Made by a program: the position numbers and the translations under genes
Source of the DNA: Deltaproteobacteria bacterium
Lineage (GTDB): Bacteria > Myxococcota_A > JAADFL01
DNA length: 12,425 nt
Direction of reading: 5' to 3'
Assembly (NCBI GenBank): GCA_013152945.1
Contig: JAADFL010000207.1
Span: 1 to 12,425, forward strand
Shown: positions 5,644 through 12,425 of the stretch, one piece after another
Layout: each line of letters opens with the position of its first letter
How positions within the stretch are numbered: position 1 is the stretch's first letter
Notes under the pieces: generated by a model
Told to the model about the DNA's origin: nothing
What the model saw: the letters and a program-made list of their open reading frames with translations, nothing else
Database searches by the model: none

Positions 5644-7044
5644 ATGAGAGAGAGCCTGGTTGCAACTTGCGTAGCGATAACAGCAGCCCTGTTCTCGGTC
5701 CCTGTTCAAGGTGGGCCTTTTGGGCGTAAAGCTTCACAGGTTGATGTGCCCAAACTGATTATCGAGAGGCCATTGACATTGGGACGGGGTGTGCTTGAGT
5801 TGAGCCTCGGATATTCGAACAGATCCGTAAACAGCGTCTTTGACAGCGGAGGGTCGGTCGAACCTTCCGTAAAGGCGGTCACCATCACGACAAGGGATCT
5901 GCTCAAGGCCGAACCTGAAGAGGTGACGACCAAGTACAACATCCTGGATTTGAGCCTCAACTTCGGGTTGACCAACAATCTTAGCCTGGGTTTCGACATC
6001 CCCTTCTACTTTGTGGGCCAGAACATCGACAACTTCGATGCATTGGTTGCCTCAACAGGCGGGGATGCCCAGGTCAAGGCGTCGTTGAAGGACCAGGAGC
6101 CGACAGCCACCAACATGGGTGACGCCAGGCTGTGGGCCATATACCAGTTCTGGGGTAAAGCTGCTCCCTTGTCGTCCTTTGCCGTGAAGGCAGTGCTGAA
6201 AACAGCCTCGGGCAATGATTCCTTCGGCGAGGTTACTACCGAAACAGCCTTCAACAATGAGAAGGGAGAATGGTATCCCGAAGATGCGACCGATGAACAG
6301 ATCATCAAGGACCGGCGAACAATCTTGACTGGAACCGGTCAAGTGGATTTCGCACTATCATTGCTGTACAAGCAACAGCTCGGGCCGGCTGCAGGGACCG
6401 TGGAAGTCGGTTATAACGCCAGGTTCGAAGATCGGGTCATGTACATGCCGTACCTGTTGGGCAATACGGTAGGATTCACCGGCAAGATCGATCCGGGCGA
6501 TGAAGTGTTCGCGAACGCGAACCTGACATTCCAGCCGATGGAGTACTTTGCGGTTGGCGCCGACTTCAGGTTCTTCTACCGGCAAAAATCACGGGCCGCC
6601 TGGCCGAAGATGTACTATTCATTGCCGGATGAACAGAACCAGACAGACAAGCCGAACGATATTTTTGTCGGAGATACGTACAGGGATGTGCTGGTGCCCG
6701 AGTTTGCAAAGGACCAAAAGGGCGACTACCTGGTGTATCGTAACGGAAAAGAGGCGACACCTGTGGTGGATTCCTGGCACAGCAGCGAGGGTTACTTGTT
6801 TACATTGAGACCCAAGTTGTACTTTTTCATCACAGATCATCTCGACATCACTATTGCCGCTGATTTTCACCTGATGGGAAAGAACATGGGCAATATAACG
6901 AATTATTTGATGGGTGAATCCAGAGGATCAGCTTGGGTGACATCGAACAACCAGGTGATTTATCCGAATGACGCTCTTGGAACAGATATCGGCGGAGGCG
7001 TAATATTCGGCTCCATCACCGGAAAGGCAACGGTCCGCTTCTAA
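5644..7044 (+). CDS. Putative outer-membrane beta-barrel protein
   Basis: A 466-residue exported protein. The chosen ATG follows AAGGGAAGGA (5631-5640) and opens a signal peptide (MRESLVATCVAITAALFSVP, cleavage near VQG). An upstream in-frame ATG at 5485 would bury that signal peptide behind 53 residues. The mature part alternates polar and hydrophobic residues in amphipathic strands rich in Gly and aromatics. Examples are LELSLGYSNRSVNSVF, LSLGFDIPFYFVG, GTVEVGYNARFEDRVMYMPY and FAVGADFRFFYRQ. It ends in Phe (GKATVRF), the usual C-terminal signature for BAM-dependent barrel insertion. NILDLSLNFGLTNNLSLGFDIPF resembles the strand-turn-strand of many uncharacterised barrels. Substrate or function is not visible. 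The next gene begins 61 bases later with no promoter seen between them, so the two probably share a transcript. Confidence 0.85.
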   Translation: MRESLVATCVAITAALFSVPVQGGPFGRKASQVDVPKLIIERPLTLGRGVLELSLGYSNRSVNSVFDSGGSVEPSVKAVTITTRDLLKAEPEEVTTKYNILDLSLNFGLTNNLSLGFDIPFYFVGQNIDNFDALVASTGGDAQVKASLKDQEPTATNMGDARLWAIYQFWGKAAPLSSFAVKAVLKTASGNDSFGEVTTETAFNNEKGEWYPEDATDEQIIKDRRTILTGTGQVDFALSLLYKQQLGPAAGTVEVGYNARFEDRVMYMPYLLGNTVGFTGKIDPGDEVFANANLTFQPMEYFAVGADFRFFYRQKSRAAWPKMYYSLPDEQNQTDKPNDIFVGDTYRDVLVPEFAKDQKGDYLVYRNGKEATPVVDSWHSSEGYLFTLRPKLYFFITDHLDITIAADFHLMGKNMGNITNYLMGESRGSAWVTSNNQVIYPNDALGTDIGGGVIFGSITGKATVRF

Positions 7045-7090
7045 TGCGGCGGTGTTGTATGAATATGCTAGTAAAGACCCCAGCGGAAAT

Positions 7091-7100
7091 AGGCGGAGGA
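7091..7100 (+). promoter_or_regulatory. Ribosome-binding site setting the large-barrel start
   Basis: AGGCGGAGGA lies 5 bases before the ATG at 7106. That ATG opens a clean signal peptide, whereas an in-frame start at 7052 would add 18 polar residues ahead of it and has no good Shine-Dalgarno sequence. Confidence 0.75.
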
Positions 7101-7105
7101 CGCTA

Positions 7106-10100
7106 ATGAAAGGCAACCTCGCGAAGAACGTAGCTTCGTTCGCTGTTGTTATCGGTTTGATTTTTACCATGGCGAGCGGGACTGCTCTGGCGCAGTATTT
7201 TGAATGGCCCTTTCCTGACAACGAGTGGAGAACGATAGATACCGAGCATTTTAGTATCCACTACGTCAAGGGCAATGAATTCATGGCCAACAAGGTGGCC
7301 AAGTGGGCGGAAATCATCTACCCGCAGGACTGCAAGGTATATGACTACTGGCTCGAGGAGAAGATACATATATTGCTCCGCGACCAGGAGGAGAATGCGA
7401 ATGGTTTCGCCGCGTACAGCGACGATTATGTCACCTTGTGGTCCACCCCGCTCTATTACAGGTTGAGGGGGCGGGGCGACTGGGTGCCTATGGTCTTCTC
7501 CCACGAGTTCGGACATATCGTGTCATTGAAATTGAACGATCCCCTGGCTGAAAATGCTTCAATTATTTTGGCTGCCGGGCTGTACGAAGATGGGATGAGA
7601 AGGATAGATCTGGGCGCCCAGGTAATAGCAGGCCACGGGCAATCACCTATTTGGTGGTACGAAGGTGCGTCCCAGTATGCCTCCCATGAATCGGGTGGGT
7701 ACGACCTCTGGAGCACCAGCCGGGACATGCTAATGAGGATGTCCGTACTCGAGGACAACACGCTGGACTGGAGCGAGATGCAGGTTATCGTTGACAAGCA
7801 CGGTTTCGGCGGGGAGCAGGCGTACAACCATGGTTTTTCATTGGCATTGTACGTCAAGGAGAACTACGGCGCCGAAAAATGGGCCCAAATGGCCAAGAAC
7901 CACAGGGACAAGGGCAGTATTCTCAACTGGAACCAGACCATCAAGCTCTCTCTTGGAATATCGGGTGAACAGCTCTACAGGGAATGGCAGGCCTGGCTCA
8001 AGAAAAAATACGAGGCCCAAGCAGCCAAGGTTCGCAAGGAAGGAGAGGTTACCGGTTCACCGTATGATCAGTTGACAGATCCCAAGGAAGACAACGAGCG
8101 TCTCAAGCGAATGGACAGGAGGGAACGACACAGGTTCAAGATCAAGCAATGGGGCGGAATGTGGAATCAGTTTCTTACCTATTCGCCCAAGGGAACATAT
8201 CATGCCATGGTTTCCCTCAATAACGTGGTGTACGCAAAGCCGATACCAAGGGACAAGCACCCCGCATTTACAGGCAAATACTGGACAAAGAAAGAGCAGG
8301 GCAAGTACATGCTCAAGATGTCTGAAGAAAAGCAAATGGGTATGATACCCAGGGTCAATTGGGACAGTGCATTCTCCTTTTCTCCGGATGAGACCAGGCT
8401 GATAGTCTCGGCTGTGGACGTAGAGCATTGGTACGGTAACTATTATCCCAATGGATACAGATTCAACAACCTGGTTATTTACAGGCTTGGGACCAAGAAT
8501 GTGCGTCAAAAGGCATGGAAGCTTACAAACATGGCGCGCGCTATCAATCCTTCATGGTCGCCCGACGGAAAATCAATCCTGTTCATAAGGGAATGGGATC
8601 AGTCCACTGAATTGATTCGAATGGACTTCCCGGACGATCATCCCGAGAATGTAGCTGAAAATTGCGGGGCATTGGACTTTCACGATGAAAACAGCCTTCA
8701 GAGAATCAAAAACCCGGATGGCACCGTTTCCTGGGAATTAAAGGATAAATGTTACATTGATCATGGTGTATCCATCAAATCAGTGTTCAACCCGGGTAAC
8801 GGCGATCAGATAGGACCGCCGAAATGGTCTCCGGACGGAAGCAAGATAATATTTGCTTTCTACCACGCGAACCATGCCGAGGGAGACGCTCTTTATAACG
8901 AACAGGATCTTTACATCATGAACTCGGATGGAACAGGGCTGCGACCTGTTACCTGGGACAAGGCGGAAGACACGGACATGATATGGGCCGACGGCGGTAA
9001 ATCAATAATCTGGTCCTCTGATAGAACCGGTATCTTCAACATCTATAAAATGAACCTGGAATCCGGAGAGATCAGGCAATTGACAAATGTAATCGGCGGA
9101 GCGTTCTGGCCGGCACTTACTCCTGACGGCGACCTGGAATACTTGAGCTTCAGTTCGTTCGGTTTCAAGCATTACGTACTGCCCAAAGAGAAATTCTTTA
9201 ACAAGAAGATAGAGAACAACTACCATGTCACGGAAGAACTGGTTAAGAAGAAGTTGGTTCCTGAAGATATCCCGGATGTAACCAAGGACAGCAAGCCGTA
9301 CAACACGTTCCTGGCATTGAAACCGGTCTTTGCCATTCCGATGATGATTTACGAGGATCGTGGAATTACGGCAGGCACCGAGGCCTATTTCGCGGATTAC
9401 ACGGATACGCATTTTCTCTATACGCGGGCCTGGCTTGGACAAAATGAGACATATGTCCTGGCCTATTTCAACCAGATGTGGTACCCGGAGTTTTCGATTG
9501 GAGCAGTGCTGGGTTACCGTAATTCTGTTTTCGGATTGAGCCTCCCCGCCACCCGGCCCAATGAGGGCGAGCTGGTGGGCACTACTCCGGTTACAGGAGG
9601 AATCAGGCAGGCCCTCCGGTATATCTACTATTTCGCCGGGGTGAATGTTCCTTTGAACAACAATCTGAAGCTTTCGGCGGAGTACGTTCGCTTGAAATAC
9701 GGAATAAGGTCGTACAGGGAAGGCGGAGGCTATGAACCGTACCTGAATCGAAGCAGCGTTGATTTGTCTTTGAATTTTTATAATATCAGTCCATGGCGCG
9801 GCAATGCGGATGTCAACCCAAGGGGTGGAAGGTACCTCTATATCGGTTATTCCTACATGAACACCGATCTCGATCTGCCTTCGTACAATGGCGGAGAGAT
9901 TATCGGCGGGAATTTGTCCTATGAGTGGCCGGAGAAAGGCTCGAAGCAGACGATAAATGGAACTGAATACGAAGTTGTGGATGATCACGGCACCCTGCGG
10001 ACCCCGGATGGTCAAAAGACAACGTATAAGCGTAACAACGTGACACTGCACAGGAATGCACCGGGTGAACCTGATTATGCTGCTCACATGATAGAATTTT

Positions 10101-10825
10101 CCTACCGGGAACTCTTGGCTACCCCATGGTTCAAGAAGGCCGGGCACACGCTTACGTTGGCCATGCGAGGCGGTTGGGTAAACAGAAATGTCGCATACCT
10201 GGATGAGTTTGCCGCAGGCGGAGTGCATCCCCAGCGCTACAGGATTGATATTCAGCCGAACCAGGAATTCTCGGGTTATCCGGGTTGGAGCATCAGGGGT
10301 GAGACCATGCTCATTTTCTCGGCTGTGTACACGTTCCCGATCTACCGGGATATCGACTATCACTTGGGACCGTTTTATTTCGACAGTGTATTTGCACAAT
10401 TGTTCGGCACGGCAGGGAACTGCTGGGGCTTTAGGGGTAAGTACTACATGGACTCAAGGACAGGAAAGCCCAGGTATGATCCCATTGCAAAGATCGAAGG
10501 TACGAATTTTGTCAGTGGTGGAATTCCATGGGTGATTCCCGGCTCGGTAAGGCGGGAAATTCCCTTTGTGGATTATTCAGAGGAGAATGGAAATTACCTT
10601 CTTTATGACCTGGGCTTCGAACTTCGTATGAAGGCATTTATCGACAATGTAATTCGTTGGAATTCATTCGTTAGGATCGCTTACGGACTTAATGATATTT
10701 TTGGGCGTGGCGGCGACATCAACAATGACAGTATTTACAGCGATCACTATCCCAACGATCCGTTGCATGATGAACAACAGACTAAATCTTTCAGGGTTTT
10801 TGTCGGAATAGGGTCGAACTGGTAA
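7106..10825 (+). CDS. Exported zinc metallopeptidase-like / TolB propeller / outer-membrane barrel fusion
   Basis: A 1239-residue multidomain envelope protein. Residues 1-29 are a signal peptide, cleaved after ALA. Residues ~35-305 look like a peptidase MA / M1-M61-like gluzincin domain. HEFGH (His133, Glu134, His137) supplies the zinc and catalytic residues, and WWYEGASQY supplies the likely third ligand Glu186. A helical tail follows (YNHGFSLALYVKENYGAEKW...LYREWQAWL). The 49-residue gap from His137 to Glu186 is long for the family. Residues ~375-700 contain TolB/WD40-like propeller blades: FSFSPDETRL (~423), NPSWSPDGKS (481), PKWSPDGSKI (~573), IWSSDRTGIFNIY and ALTPDGD (~671). Residues ~733-1239 are amphipathic strands ending in Trp (VFVGIGSNW), consistent with an outer-membrane barrel. 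An attractive reading is a peptidase and propeller held at one face of the outer membrane by their own barrel. Which face is not decidable here, and no substrate is evident. It probably shares a transcript with the upstream barrel gene. Confidence 0.92.
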   Translation: MKGNLAKNVASFAVVIGLIFTMASGTALAQYFEWPFPDNEWRTIDTEHFSIHYVKGNEFMANKVAKWAEIIYPQDCKVYDYWLEEKIHILLRDQEENANGFAAYSDDYVTLWSTPLYYRLRGRGDWVPMVFSHEFGHIVSLKLNDPLAENASIILAAGLYEDGMRRIDLGAQVIAGHGQSPIWWYEGASQYASHESGGYDLWSTSRDMLMRMSVLEDNTLDWSEMQVIVDKHGFGGEQAYNHGFSLALYVKENYGAEKWAQMAKNHRDKGSILNWNQTIKLSLGISGEQLYREWQAWLKKKYEAQAAKVRKEGEVTGSPYDQLTDPKEDNERLKRMDRRERHRFKIKQWGGMWNQFLTYSPKGTYHAMVSLNNVVYAKPIPRDKHPAFTGKYWTKKEQGKYMLKMSEEKQMGMIPRVNWDSAFSFSPDETRLIVSAVDVEHWYGNYYPNGYRFNNLVIYRLGTKNVRQKAWKLTNMARAINPSWSPDGKSILFIREWDQSTELIRMDFPDDHPENVAENCGALDFHDENSLQRIKNPDGTVSWELKDKCYIDHGVSIKSVFNPGNGDQIGPPKWSPDGSKIIFAFYHANHAEGDALYNEQDLYIMNSDGTGLRPVTWDKAEDTDMIWADGGKSIIWSSDRTGIFNIYKMNLESGEIRQLTNVIGGAFWPALTPDGDLEYLSFSSFGFKHYVLPKEKFFNKKIENNYHVTEELVKKKLVPEDIPDVTKDSKPYNTFLALKPVFAIPMMIYEDRGITAGTEAYFADYTDTHFLYTRAWLGQNETYVLAYFNQMWYPEFSIGAVLGYRNSVFGLSLPATRPNEGELVGTTPVTGGIRQALRYIYYFAGVNVPLNNNLKLSAEYVRLKYGIRSYREGGGYEPYLNRSSVDLSLNFYNISPWRGNADVNPRGGRYLYIGYSYMNTDLDLPSYNGGEIIGGNLSYEWPEKGSKQTINGTEYEVVDDHGTLRTPDGQKTTYKRNNVTLHRNAPGEPDYAAHMIEFSYRELLATPWFKKAGHTLTLAMRGGWVNRNVAYLDEFAAGGVHPQRYRIDIQPNQEFSGYPGWSIRGETMLIFSAVYTFPIYRDIDYHLGPFYFDSVFAQLFGTAGNCWGFRGKYYMDSRTGKPRYDPIAKIEGTNFVSGGIPWVIPGSVRREIPFVDYSEENGNYLLYDLGFELRMKAFIDNVIRWNSFVRIAYGLNDIFGRGGDINNDSIYSDHYPNDPLHDEQQTKSFRVFVGIGSNW

Positions 10826-10861
10826 AGATTGTTCGAAACATCTTAAATCGCTTAATGGCGT

Positions 10862-10891
10862 TTGACAGCTTGAGGTGTGCATTTCTATACT
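10862..10891 (+). promoter_or_regulatory. Strong sigma70 promoter for the lipoprotein gene
   Basis: A perfect TTGACA at 10862-10867 is followed by an 18-base spacer and TATACT at 10886-10891 (5 of 6 to TATAAT). It is the best consensus match in the window. Transcription would start near 10898, giving a purine-rich leader of about 80 bases. It separates the lipoprotein gene from the upstream barrel pair. Confidence 0.6.
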
Positions 10892-10968
10892 ATCCAAGAA
10901 AATGAAGGCGAAGAGGAGAGAGGTTCATAGGTTTTTATTTCGTACCAAGGTAGAACTTTGGGATAAAA

Positions 10969-10975
10969 GAGGAGG
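10969..10975 (+). promoter_or_regulatory. Strong ribosome-binding site of the lipoprotein gene
   Basis: GAGGAGG lies 5 bases before the ATG at 10981, close to a perfect Shine-Dalgarno match. Together with the promoter this suggests high expression of the lipoprotein. Confidence 0.75.
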
Positions 10976-10980
10976 ATTGA

Positions 10981-12425
10981 ATGAGAAGAACAAGTAAGAT
11001 GAACTGGTTGGCAATGGTTTTAATGGCCTTTGTCGTATCTTTTTGGTTCCAGGCATGTCTGGACGACAACAACAATGGACCGTATAACGGTGACACCGAC
11101 ACAGACACAGACACAGACACAGATACTGAAACCGCCGATGTAGACGTGGATGCAGACACCGACACTGACAGTGACATTGATACGGACACGGACACGGACA
11201 CAGACACTGATACTGATACTGATACTGACTGTAGTGATCCCAACACCTGCCTGAACCAGGGATGCGGCCTTGTATGCAAACCCACGGGCAATGACTGCCC
11301 GGCCGGTTTCCAGTGCTTGGCCTATGCGGGACAGGACACAGGCTTTTGCACCATGGCATGTGACAGAAACGACGACCGTTGCGGTTGTTACTGGCATTGC
11401 GGCCCGGTTGGCGATGGTGCCGGCGGAACCGTGTGGTACTGCTTGCCCGGCGGTGATTTTTGTACCTATGACGGCGCATGCGGGGACACGCAGAAATATG
11501 TGTGCACCTTGTCGGTCGAGGACGAAAACGGAAACGGTAAGGTAGACGGCATAAAAGGCAGGTGCGGCGAGCGCGAAAAGGATGGAGCTGGAACAGGCGA
11601 TGTTTGTACGAACACGGTAAAGTGTTACAACAATCTCTGCTTGGGCGGCAACAATGCCCAGGGGCAGTTTGAAGGAACATGTTATTCTTTCTGCAGGGAT
11701 GCCAACGATTGTCCGCAGGACTTTGATTGCACCACCATCAACATAGGACTTGGCGATACGGCAGAGGTTGCATCTGCTGCTATCGATGTGTGCGTTGCAA
11801 AGGGCACCCCGTGCGAACGTGATGAAGATTGCGCCGACAACAACCAGGTTTGCGGAATCTCCATGTCACTGAGCCCGACCTGCATCGATCCGCCCTGTGA
11901 GAGGGGCAAGGAACACTGCCTGAACCCGGGAGACAAGTGCGGTCAGGGTGGAGACCCATGCTACAACAACTGTTGCCTTGGTTCCGGCAATGACTTTTTG
12001 TGTTATGAATTCTGCAGAGATGGCCATGACGAAGACTGTGATGTCGCAGGCCAGAAATGCAAGGGCCTTCCCACACAGGAAGGAACCATTCATGTTTGTG
12101 TCGCCGCGGGCGAGTCATGCACCAAGGATGAAGATTGCACCAATGACCAGGTATGCGGTATCGGTTCGACACTGGACGCCGAATGCATTGACGAGCAGGG
12201 AACCGATCAGAACAGGGTATATTCTGGCGACGAATGCAACAACAAGGATAAAATTTGTTACAACAAGGTGTGTCTTGGCCAGGGTCAGGGTGATGCTTTC
12301 AAGGGCACTTGCTACGAGTTCTGCGATCCTGACACGGAAAAAGACAACCCAACTTGTCCGCAAGGACAGGCATGCGCTTCAATCAATGTCAACACAGGCA
12401 ATGATGTAACGAAATTGAACGTATG
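10981..12425 (+). CDS. Cysteine-rich lipoprotein with Asp-Thr linker (3' end beyond window)
   Basis: The frame is open for 481 codons to the window edge, so the C terminus is missing. A lipoprotein signal peptide (MRRTSKMNWLAMVLMAFVVS) leads to FQAC, with Cys26 as the probable lipidated residue; Phe at -3 is a slightly unusual lipobox. An acidic linker of alternating Asp and Thr (about residues 38-83) would project the rest from the membrane. About fifty further cysteines follow, roughly a tenth of the residues, suggesting many disulfides in an exported domain. From residue ~207 a unit of about 100-110 residues repeats (starts near 207, 318 and 417). Its pattern is CYNN-CLG, then CY-FCRD, then VCVA-G--C--DEDC----QVCGI and CID. 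An EF-hand or dockerin-like loop, DENGNGKVDGIK, lies at 181-192. Function is unknown; a surface-exposed structural, adhesive or binding role is a guess. Such Asp-Thr lipoproteins are frequent in Myxococcota and relatives. Confidence 0.9.
   Translation, partial: MRRTSKMNWLAMVLMAFVVSFWFQACLDDNNNGPYNGDTDTDTDTDTDTETADVDVDADTDTDSDIDTDTDTDTDTDTDTDTDCSDPNTCLNQGCGLVCKPTGNDCPAGFQCLAYAGQDTGFCTMACDRNDDRCGCYWHCGPVGDGAGGTVWYCLPGGDFCTYDGACGDTQKYVCTLSVEDENGNGKVDGIKGRCGEREKDGAGTGDVCTNTVKCYNNLCLGGNNAQGQFEGTCYSFCRDANDCPQDFDCTTINIGLGDTAEVASAAIDVCVAKGTPCERDEDCADNNQVCGISMSLSPTCIDPPCERGKEHCLNPGDKCGQGGDPCYNNCCLGSGNDFLCYEFCRDGHDEDCDVAGQKCKGLPTQEGTIHVCVAAGESCTKDEDCTNDQVCGIGSTLDAECIDEQGTDQNRVYSGDECNNKDKICYNKVCLGQGQGDAFKGTCYEFCDPDTEKDNPTCPQGQACASINVNTGNDVTKLNV
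11092..11229 (+). repeat. In-frame hexanucleotide (GAY-ACN) repeat encoding the Asp-Thr linker
   Basis: Six-base units encode Asp-Thr pairs. GACACA occurs four times in a row at 11098-11121, GACACG three times at 11185-11196 and at the related GATACG just before, and GATACT three times at 11209-11226. Different synonymous versions are grouped in blocks, as expected from local slippage of each version. An imperfect middle (ETADVDVDADTDTDSDID) separates the blocks. Because units are 6 bp, length change would keep the reading frame. Confidence 0.85.
11599..12425 (+). repeat. Three tandem cysteine-rich protein repeats (~300-330 bp each)
   Basis: Homologous coding units begin near 11599, 11932 and 12229, with spacings of 333 and 297 bases; the third runs off the window. 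Each opens with GD(V/K/E)C, then CYN--CLG, C-Y-FC and later DEDC and QVCGI where present. Nucleotide identity is visibly lower than protein-pattern identity, so these are old duplications that kept their cysteines. Confidence 0.75.

Noticed and set aside
9002-10399. 465-residue minus-strand open frame opposite the large fusion gene
   Set aside because: It lies wholly antisense to a gene with clear signal peptide, motifs and barrel pattern, and its translation shows no coherent domain.
10925-11680. Minus-strand frames with Val-Ser or Cys/Arg-rich repeats opposite the lipoprotein
   Set aside because: They are reverse-complement images of the Asp-Thr hexamers and cysteine codons.

Overview
The window looks like bacterial chromosome from a Gram-negative organism of deltaproteobacterial or myxobacterial type. 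The reasons are two tandem outer-membrane beta-barrel genes with signal peptides, a periplasmic cyclophilin, and a lipoprotein with a long Asp-Thr linker followed by cysteine-rich repeats, a style common in Myxococcota and relatives. The adjacent ricT-metG pair also occurs in this part of the tree and, in looser form, in Firmicutes. Placement below phylum is inference only.

Layout. Bases 1-454 hold no convincing complete gene. The first ~110 bases could be the tail of an upstream gene, and 121-386 is a dense patch of nested direct repeats. A sigma70-like promoter follows at 388-416. Next come ricT (PSP1 family, 455-1846) and metG (methionyl-tRNA synthetase, 1940-3859), both on the plus strand. 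Convergent with metG on the minus strand are an exported cyclophilin-type peptidyl-prolyl isomerase (4076-4669), with its own clear promoter, and an unrecognised single-span membrane protein (4769-5449) containing slippery A-runs. After a divergent promoter region, the plus strand carries a 466-residue putative outer-membrane barrel (5644-7044) and, 61 bases later, a 1239-residue protein (7106-10825). The large protein combines a signal peptide, an HEFGH zinc-peptidase-like domain, a TolB/WD40-like beta-propeller and a C-terminal beta-barrel. A strong promoter then precedes a cysteine-rich lipoprotein (10981 to the window end, truncated).

Working together. ricT and metG are informational/housekeeping genes, probably co-transcribed. 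The right two thirds is a cell-envelope region: periplasmic folding (cyclophilin), two outer-membrane barrels probably in one transcript, and a surface or periplasmic lipoprotein. The most unusual parts are the metallopeptidase-propeller-barrel fusion and its neighbouring barrel, the repeat-rich lipoprotein, the nested minisatellite upstream of ricT, and the in-frame slippery heptamers in the unknown membrane protein.
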